NCBI GenBank assembly: GCA_900554585.1 | Contig: USHS01000111.1 | Span: forward strand, 1-5,499 | From: an uncultured Collinsella sp. | GTDB taxonomy: Bacteria > Actinomycetota > Coriobacteriia > Coriobacteriales > Coriobacteriaceae | Length of the DNA stretch: 5,499 nt | Direction of reading: 5' to 3' | In this document: positions 4,970-5,499 of the stretch, one piece after another | How positions within the stretch are numbered: the first letter of the stretch is position 1 | How the letters are laid out: every line of letters begins with the position of its first letter | The notes under the pieces: generated by a model | Database searches by the model: none | What the model saw: the letters and a program-made list of their open reading frames with translations, nothing else | What the model was told of the DNA's origin: nothing | Position numbers and translations under genes: made by a program

Positions 4970-5499
4970 ATGAGAACCGAATTGCTTTTTGAGAGCTGCC
5001 CGTTTCTCACCAGTGCAAACGTGACGCTGAGCCGCCTTGGCTTTGCGGACGGCGACGCACTGTGGGAGATTATGCAGGACGAAGAACTGTACCGCTACGA
5101 ATATGAAGCGCCCGCCAAGGAGCGCGTGCAGGCGGAATATAAAATTCAGGATGCAAACGCGCAGTTTGCCGCAAAGCGCACCGTAACGCTCGGCGTATAT
5201 GCAAACACCGACCTCGCGCACCTCATCGGGTGGATCGAGATCGGCGGTGTGGACGAGGGCATGAACATGGTTCAGCTGCGCTTTTTGTTCGGCCGTCGCT
5301 GTGTGGGCACGGAATATCCAGCAGAAGCCATGGGCGCGCTGTGCCGCTACCTGTTTGAGATGGCACGCGTGAACCGCGTGCAGTCCGTTTGCTTAGATGC
5401 GGACATTGACAAGCAGCGCATTTTGGAGAAATCCGGCTTTCAGCGCGAGGGCGTTCTGCGCGAACGTCACCGTTGGGAGCGCCAGGGCGTTGTGAATTT
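4970..5499 (+). CDS. GNAT-family N-acetyltransferase, RimJ/RimL type (3'-truncated by window edge)
   Basis: The frame is open from ATG 4970 to the window end, giving 176 codons with no stop. It reads as an acetyl-CoA-dependent N-acetyltransferase of the Acetyltransf_3 (RimJ/RimL) group. The N-terminal strand and helix VTLSRLGFADGDALWEIMQ (18-36) match the usual RL-x-x-D-A-x-x-L/I opening. LGVYANTDLAHLIGWIEIGG (74-93) is the central strand pair. FLFGRRCVGTEYPAEAMGAL (105-124) sits at the acetyl-CoA-binding segment, and NRVQSVCLDADIDKQRILEKSGFQREGVLRE (about 136-166) is the typical C-terminal signature with LEKSGF-REG. The pyrophosphate loop is atypical: RRCVGTEYPAEA rather than a plain R-G-x-G-x-A. 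The substrate is unknown; a protein N terminus, a small amine or an antibiotic are all possible for the family. Only a few C-terminal residues should be missing. It sits 46 nt after the HAD gene, shares its codon style, and is probably co-transcribed with it. Confidence 0.85.
   Translation, partial: MRTELLFESCPFLTSANVTLSRLGFADGDALWEIMQDEELYRYEYEAPAKERVQAEYKIQDANAQFAAKRTVTLGVYANTDLAHLIGWIEIGGVDEGMNMVQLRFLFGRRCVGTEYPAEAMGALCRYLFEMARVNRVQSVCLDADIDKQRILEKSGFQREGVLRERHRWERQGVVN

Noticed and set aside
4946..5221. A 91-codon minus-strand frame opposite the GNAT gene
   Set aside because: It is Cys/Phe/Val-rich with no motif, and it overlaps a plus-strand frame with clear acetyltransferase signatures and a good ribosome binding site.
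1..5499. A previously undescribed system, CRISPR array or mobile element
   Set aside because: No direct-repeat array, transposase, integrase or toxin-antitoxin pair is visible. Every long stretch is accounted for by known protein families.

Overview
The window reads as high-GC bacterial DNA carrying most of a [NiFe]-hydrogenase maturation (hyp) cluster, followed by two genes of different codon character. All real genes lie on the + strand. The GC-rich codon use (GCC, ATC, GTC, CTC), the gene order hypF-hypC-hypD-hypE and the intact CN-ligand machinery suggest an anaerobic, hydrogenase-bearing organism. My best guess is a gut actinobacterium of the Coriobacteriia (Collinsella-like). That is an impression from composition and gene style, not a database match.

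Layout: (1) 1-1548, the 3' part of hypF, whose 5' end lies outside the window. (2) 1549-1679, a 131-nt intergenic stretch with a perfect 14-bp palindrome but no convincing promoter. (3) 1680-1940 hypC, 1940-3052 hypD (overlapping hypC by one base) and, after an 84-nt gap, 3137-4171 hypE. (4) 4172-4296, a 125-nt gap with a long imperfect inverted repeat. (5) 4297-4923, a HAD-superfamily hydrolase. (6) 4970-5499, a GNAT acetyltransferase of the RimJ/RimL type, cut by the window end.

How the hyp genes work together (known family biology): HypF uses carbamoyl phosphate and ATP to make carbamoyl-AMP and transfers the carbamoyl group to the C-terminal cysteine of HypE. HypE dehydrates the thiocarboxamide to a thiocyanate with ATP. 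The HypC-HypD complex carries the iron, receives cyanide from HypE, and builds the Fe(CN)2CO unit that is delivered to the hydrogenase large subunit. The residues expected for this are visible in all four proteins, so the pathway looks functional. The nickel-insertion genes hypA and hypB, the maturation endopeptidase and the hydrogenase itself are not in the window.

The HAD and GNAT genes use codons differently from the hyp genes (for example Ile ATT over ATC, Ala GCG over GCC). They are probably a separate, possibly acquired, transcription unit with no evident link to hydrogenase. I see no transposase, tRNA, rRNA, CRISPR array or clearly novel system. The observations most worth a second look are the two inverted-repeat structures in the gaps and the composition break at about 4.2-4.3 kb.
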